Assembly (NCBI GenBank): GCA_021018815.1
Contig: JAITYX010000087.1
Location: 2,174,001 to 2,238,000 of the forward strand
Direction: 5' to 3'
Length of the DNA stretch: 64,000 nucleotides
Source: Talinum fruticosum
Taxonomy: Eukaryota; Streptophyta; Magnoliopsida; Caryophyllales; Talinaceae
Positions 59,162-64,000 of the stretch are shown one piece after another. The first letter of the stretch is position 1. Every line of letters begins with the position of its first letter. Position numbers and translations under genes: made by a program. A model generated the notes under the pieces. That model did no database searches. It saw only the letters and a program-made list of their open reading frames with translations, and was not told where the DNA came from.

Positions 59162-59679
59162 ATTAACCCCCACTTTGACCGAGTTTGAAAGACAAAGGTC
59201 AAAGTAGACACTAAAGGATACTTACATGTTGTTTCGCATGTCGATTGAATCAAGGCACCTAGAATTAGTTGTCCCTTGACTTGAACTCTAAGAAGAGAGC
59301 CCGTAATGGACTAATGATGTCCTCCAGCTGGCGGATTCTCGAACTTGGCAATAAAAGTCCTAAATCTCGGATTGATGTGCCTAAACTTGACCACGTACTT
59401 AGTTTGAAGCTTGGCGAGGCGCTTAAACTTGACTGGGGTAGTAAAATTTGAAGTCCAACGGGGTGCTCGAACTTAACTTCTCTTGGATCCGAAGTTCGGG
59501 AGAGGATCCTGAGCTTGGTCCGATTATTGCGCTGAAACTAGGATGAGGGGCCTAAACTTAACTATTTCTTGGTTTGAAGCTTGGCTAAAACTTTCCGCAC
59601 TAACTATTTTGTTAGTTGATAATGGAAAATAGATTGATTTAAGTGTCACCTGAAAATTTGTAGCTAGATCATATTTCAA

Positions 59680-59990
59680 AGGTATTGTCTCGACTGGTCC
59701 ATAGAGTGGTCCTGAAGTCTTGGCTTGGTGTCCGAACCTTGATCGATGGTGGGCCTGAAGCTTGATGTGGGAATGTCCGAACCTTGATCGAGGTTGGGCT
59801 TAATGCTCGACAAGGATGTCCGAACCTTGACCGCTCCCGGGTCCGAGACTCAATTGGGATGTCTAAACCTTGACCGCTGTTAGGCTTGAAGCTCGACGGG
59901 GATGTTTGAACCTTGACCACTTCTAGGTCCGAGACTTGACTCAGGGTTGTTTGAACCTTCACCGCTATTGGGGCCCGAAGCTTGACTTCC
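59680..59990. repeat. Imperfect tandem repeats, about 50-bp unit
   Basis: About six units built on GATGTCCGAACCTTGACCGC...GGGCTTGAAGCTCGAC. Weaker versions extend left to about 59340 (GCTTAAACTTGAC). Position just inside the 3' LTR is typical of tandem arrays in some plant gypsy lineages. Confidence 0.75.
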
Positions 59991-60869
59991 ATCCACTTTC
60001 GTCGAATAGGGACAAGTGAACTTTACTTACTTGAAAATCTGAAGTTACATGAGGTTATGTGCCTTAGTCTAATTTTGAGCTTTTTAGTTTGTGTGCTAAT
60101 AGCTCCTTTGTTAGCATGGTCGACGATTTGTGTCTTGTCCTAAATGTTCTTAGAGTTGTTGTATGATCCTTTTGATCATGAGCCGTTCTTCTTAGGTACT
60201 TGTGTCTAACTCTTCTTGAATGTTGAAGAGTTGACTAGATTTGACATTCTTGGTTGATTTTTTTGAAAGCGGCAATGTCGGTGACCTTCTTGCTGAGTTA
60301 ATGGATGATGCTTAATTGAATAATTCTTGTAGGGTGTTTTGTTATTAGTTTTTGTATTTTTAGGATTTTGACTCATGCAGAGAAGATGAATACAAGACTC
60401 TATTCTAAGAACAAATGGATTCTTTTATTAAGACAATGTAAAAAGTTTTAAAAAGATAAAGTAAAAATGCACTTTAGCCCCCACTCCCCAAAGTCGAGCC
60501 TAAAGAAAAGTAGGTCGCTTGAACTGCAATGTACTCGTTGTTGATTGTTTGATGTCTTTTCCCAATTGATTCTTGCTCCTCTAGGTATGACAAAGTGGCT
60601 TTGAATTCAGAAATTGGAAATGGGAATTGGAAACAAGATTAGGATTAGGGTCGGATCTCATGGGCTTCCTCCGTATCCTCTATAGCAGAAATCGGGCCTA
60701 ATCGGGCCTTTGTAGTTTAAAAAGAAGTATTGATTTGGTTTTTTTTTTGGAAAATAGGAAAAGGGAATAGACCTAGGATAGATCTAAAAGGGAAATGTGC
60801 ATATTATTAGCATCCTTGATAAGTGATGCGCTCATTGGATGATCTTATAGCTGGTGGAGGCTTTTGTGC

Positions 60870-61372
60870 ATGCCTGCTCCTCTTTTACAAGAATTCCAAG
60901 CATCTCAAAGTGTTTTGAAGTCCATGAAAGGCAATAACTTCAAGTGCTGATGATAGGCAGGTTTCAGGTTTTTGATGGGCTCATTGGATGATCTTCTAGC
61001 TAATTGAGTCATTGCCCTTATAAAGTTCCTTACGTGGTGGTGAGGGTTTTCAATCTCGTGGAACTTAATGTTAGGCATGGTGAATTTTGGGGGTAATTTC
61101 CTTTGGGGATTGAAGTGAATCCCTAGGCTAAGTAGTAGTCATTAAACATCGAGGATTCAAGCAACATCTTCTCCATTCGATCTATTCGTAGATCGGACTC
61201 GAGCTTGGATTTAGGCTCATGTTGAGCTTCTTCTTCTTTTTCTTTCCCTTTGGACTTTGGTTTCTTCTCTAGTTCTTTGAGTATGAGGTTAAGGGTTTCA
61301 TATATTGACTCAATCTTCTTATTATGGGCCTCAATCTTAGCTTCTATTTTTGCAACGTGACTCTTTGAATAA
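60870..61372 (-). pseudogene. Gypsy-like gag remnant
   Basis: The - strand reads KIEAKIEAHNKKIESIYETL and a Lys/Glu-rich linker (KGKEKEEEAQHEPKSK), then a stop. In another frame it continues PKFTMPNIKFHEIENPHHHV, RNFIRAMTQLARRSS, DFKTL. The motif (K/P)xFTMPxxxKF...(D/N)PxxHxRxF is the start of the retrotransposon gag domain in plant gypsy elements. It is truncated and frameshifted. Its 5' side is cut by the LTR at 61375. Confidence 0.65.
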
Positions 61373-61374
61373 GG

Positions 61375-63345
61375 TGTAACGCTCCCAAATCCCATAATCA
61401 CCAGTTTAGTCTTAAAAACTAATTAAATAGTAATTAGCGTAGCGAAAAGGAATATTAGAAGCGTTATTATCGCTTTATACAAAGAGTAGGGCAACTCCCT
61501 TAAAAATGTAATATGAGCAGGACTTCACCACATCACTTGCGAAAATAAAGTTCAAACATCCGAGACGTCAAACTAATACAAGATCAAGTCAAGTTTAATA
61601 ATATCATCATGATTACAACCTCGTTCAATAAGAAAATATATGACTTCCAAACATCACATCCCTTACTAACACTATGAGTCTCTAAGTCTCGTTGACCAAA
61701 ATAATATATCTACTTTTTGCTTCCATCAACATTAGCATTATCTAAAACAAAACACTATAAAACATTTTGAAATAGTGAGCCGAAGCTCGATACATTTATT
61801 CTTGCACTCGTAAATGAATATTATATAAAATTATTTGTGAGAATGCACATTTCAATTCATTTATAAATTAGATAGGAAGAATATAGTAAAACAGCTTATT
61901 CATTTATTATCCGAGTGGCTCCTTACAATCATCGGTTTTCCTAAGTATGCGCACACCCGGATCGATCGTGAAGTCCGGTTGATAATGACCACATATATAT
62001 GATATAATCATAATACGGTCATGATATGATATGATTGATATGGGGTGAACCACATAATTAGGTGATAAATAATATTTGAAATGGTTCATTTTGCATACAA
62101 ACCATTTTGGTGTTTACATATATAACCATGTGAATTTTCGTAAAACACAAGTAATAAACGTACCTTAGCCTTGATAATGTTTACTGATATTTAATGATGT
62201 CCATTGGCTCAACAACTATTGGAGGATCTTCTGTTGCTTAAGTAAATAGTTATATGGTAAATAATTTGATTACTTTATTCCTTGCGGGTTTTAAATCTTT
62301 TTATGTAATGTTCAATGTTTCATTCTTAGATTAATCGTTAATTTCTTAGGAAATATTTTTCTCTTTGTTTAGACCATTCCTATTGACTATCATATTAGCT
62401 CCCAAATATATTTATAATTACTGCTAGGCTATAAATTCGTAGTTTATGTACTTTGTGATTATCTAATAATTCATATCGGTATTTACGTGTATATATCTAT
62501 TCTTTTCTTTTAATAATATTCTTATATTAACTTTTCTCGTCATTATTTTTCATATACTTTCATCCTCTTTCCTATATATGTTATAGTTGTATAATTCGCA
62601 CGTCATTTAAAAAGTTATTCAAATATAATCAATTTTATCTCGACTTATAGTAACTTAAAAACGACACAAAAATAATATAAAATACAAGTGAACTCTTAAC
62701 ATATCCAAGGTAATCATTTAACATGGTTCCTTATTATTAATTATGAACTAACTCGACAACTCATGGTAAATTGTCACAAATTCCATAATAAAACCTTGAG
62801 CGTTTTGGTCGATTTTAAAGCTAACTTAAAAAATTTATATCCGCCTAATGAAGACTTAAGACCCCAAATTAGAAAGCTTGAAAAGTTATTTAAAACTTTC
62901 ATTCAGATCATAAAGTCCAAAAAATACAACAAGAACCTCAAAAACTTGTATCGAACTGCTTCCAATTTACATAAAAATTGCACTTTGTTTCGGTAAAACG
63001 GTCATAACTCGAGTTGTACCTCCAAATCAAGCGAAATTTGATGTGTTGGAAAGATAACTTGCTGCTATATATTGTACTATATGTATAAACATTAATATAT
63101 CCTAAATTACTCCATATTATACCTTTCTATTACCCCCTCATTTTACACCTTATTTAAAATTTCCTCTTCACTTAGCTTCCTTGCTCCCAAACGGTAACTT
63201 CTTTACTTTAACCTTACATATCTCCATTTATTTTTTCAACCTATAATTTTTTCCAAAATAACACATATAACACAATTTTAAGATCATCCTTTCATTCTCC
63301 CTATTTCTTTTTGTGTTTCTTAATCTACCAAGTAAAAGCCTCCAA
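61375..63345 (+). repeat. Start of another LTR (gypsy/chromovirus-like) inserted in the gypsy-like element
   Basis: Starts TGTAACGCTCCCAAAT, like the TGTAACGCCCCAAAT start of many plant Tekay/Del LTRs. It includes the type of passage around 63000-63060 (GGTCATAACTCGAGTTGTACC...TTGGAAAGATAAC) seen in such LTRs. Its end was not found and it may run past the window. No gene inside. Confidence 0.45.
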
Positions 63346-63351
63346 ACTAGG

Positions 63352-64000
63352 GCTGGCCAATGGATAGGGTACCCATTGGGCCGAGTAGGGCCTGGCCCAA
63401 AAAAGGGTCGAACCCCATTTTTAATAACAAAAGGGCCGGGCTAAAAAGGGTCAATGGAAGAAGGGACGTTAACGGGTCGGAGCGGGCTTTTCACGGGCCA
63501 AAGCAAAAGGGTCGATGCTCTCTCTCGCACACCCTATCTCTCCTCTCTCTCGCAAGCCCTGTCCCTCTCGCTTTCCATCGACATCTCGCTGCCATTGCTC
63601 TCTGTATCTCTCGCACGCCCTGTCTCTCGCCATCTAGCCACCGTCGCCGGTGAATCGGAGCCCGAAGCCTTCTTCCACCGTCGCTCTCTCTGTCCATCGT
63701 GTTCTCGCTTCCATTGCTCTCTCTCACACGCCCTGTCTCTCTCACACGCCCTGTCTCTCTCGCCGTCGCTCTTCCACCATCTCGCTTTGTCTCTCTGTCC
63801 ATAGTGTTCTCGCTGCCACTCCTTAGGTACTTGCCTTTGTATTTTGCCAAAATTTGAGTTGTAGTTGAACTCATTCTTGGTTGTTTTGAATTGGGTTTGT
63901 GAGTTTAGGAGTCATACTTCTTTCCCTCTTGTTTTACAAGTTGCCATTAGAGTTGTAGTTGAACCCAAGTTTGTGCACGTGGGTTGGAATTTGCCTTTCT
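63352..64000 (+). mobile_element. hAT-like terminus followed by CT-rich leader-like sequence (incomplete)
   Basis: CTAGGGCTGGCCAATGG at about 63350 resembles hAT ends (AGGGCTGGC...), followed by GGGCC/GGGCCGGGC-rich subterminal words to about 63510. Then comes a CT-rich stretch with repeated CTCTCGCACGCCCTGTCTCTC units (63520-63830) ending in a donor-like CCTTAG|GTACTT (63820-63831). That part looks like a captured plant 5' UTR exon. The element leaves the window. Confidence 0.4.
63520..63830. repeat. CT-rich imperfect repeats
   Basis: Recurring CTCTCTCGCACGCCCTGTCTCTCTC and TCCAT(C/A)GTGTTCTCGCT units. The frames on both strands here are compositional. Confidence 0.7.

Larger units (their letters stand above)
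59162..61374 (-). mobile_element. Internal region of a gypsy-like element, pol absent
   Basis: Between the polypurine tract and a gag remnant only about 2.2 kb remain. I see no protease, RT, RNase H or integrase. A tandem-repeat zone (59680-59990) lies near the 3' LTR. The 5' LTR is not in view because another LTR interrupts the element at 61375. Either a deletion derivative or a large non-autonomous element. Confidence 0.6.

Noticed and set aside
1..64000. CRISPR arrays, operons, phage, plasmid or restriction-type systems
   Set aside because: The window is spliced plant nuclear DNA; no spacer-repeat arrays or bacterial gene organisation are present.

Overview
This is nuclear DNA of a flowering plant, most likely a eudicot with a fairly large, repeat-rich genome. 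The evidence is: GT-AG spliced genes with multi-kilobase introns, an A+T-rich background, plant-type Ty1/copia and Ty3/gypsy retroelements primed by initiator tRNA-Met, a tRNA-derived SINE, and hAT-, MULE- and CACTA-like DNA transposons. I cannot name the species.

Two host genes can be supported. On the + strand at the left end is a small plastid-targeted-looking RmlC-like cupin gene (CDS 2684-3115) whose 5' leader carries a 2-kb intron and a duplicated GC/CT-rich first-exon region. On the - strand, a 20-kb phosphatidylinositol-4-phosphate 5-kinase gene runs from about 45.75 kb down to 25.7 kb. I could place nine coding exons with consistent GT-AG sites and phases: eight MORN repeats, a variable linker and the complete PIPK lipid kinase domain. 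One base is missing in the eighth MORN repeat (43140-43142); the exon lengths sum to a whole number of codons (770 residues) only if that base is counted back. A two-exon fragment of a phosphoglucomutase/phosphoglucosamine mutase family gene lies at 6365-6881 (-).

Between and around these genes the window is mostly transposons. From left to right: a SINE with perfect target duplications (5060-5219); a truncated copia fragment (7620-9092, -); a complete but decayed copia element with both LTRs (9763-17647, +); a short copia relic with paired 316-bp LTRs that carries an inverted piece of its own family (18982-21308, -); an AT-rich block with an ATTCATCA motif whose orientation flips midway (21690-23090); a 1.37-kb palindromic MULE-like element with 9-bp target duplications (23640-25004); three TIR elements, two of them in PIP5K introns (27599-28429, 32238-32935) and one intergenic (49123-49804); two LTR copies of one gypsy-like family (50998-52560 and 57388-59161, -), the second attached to a polypurine tract, tandem repeats and a gag remnant; two long hairpins (53652-53955, 54096-54530); CACTA-like subterminal repeats (54755-55080); a 10-bp minisatellite (56772-56962); and at the right edge the start of another LTR (61375 onward, +) cut into the gypsy-like element and itself interrupted by a hAT-like end.

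No rRNA, tRNA gene, CRISPR or prokaryotic-type system is visible. The most unusual structures are the self-inverted copia relic, the giant GA/CT palindrome with promoter-like motifs in its arm, and the paired hairpins at 53.6-54.5 kb. All three could make double-stranded RNA if transcribed.
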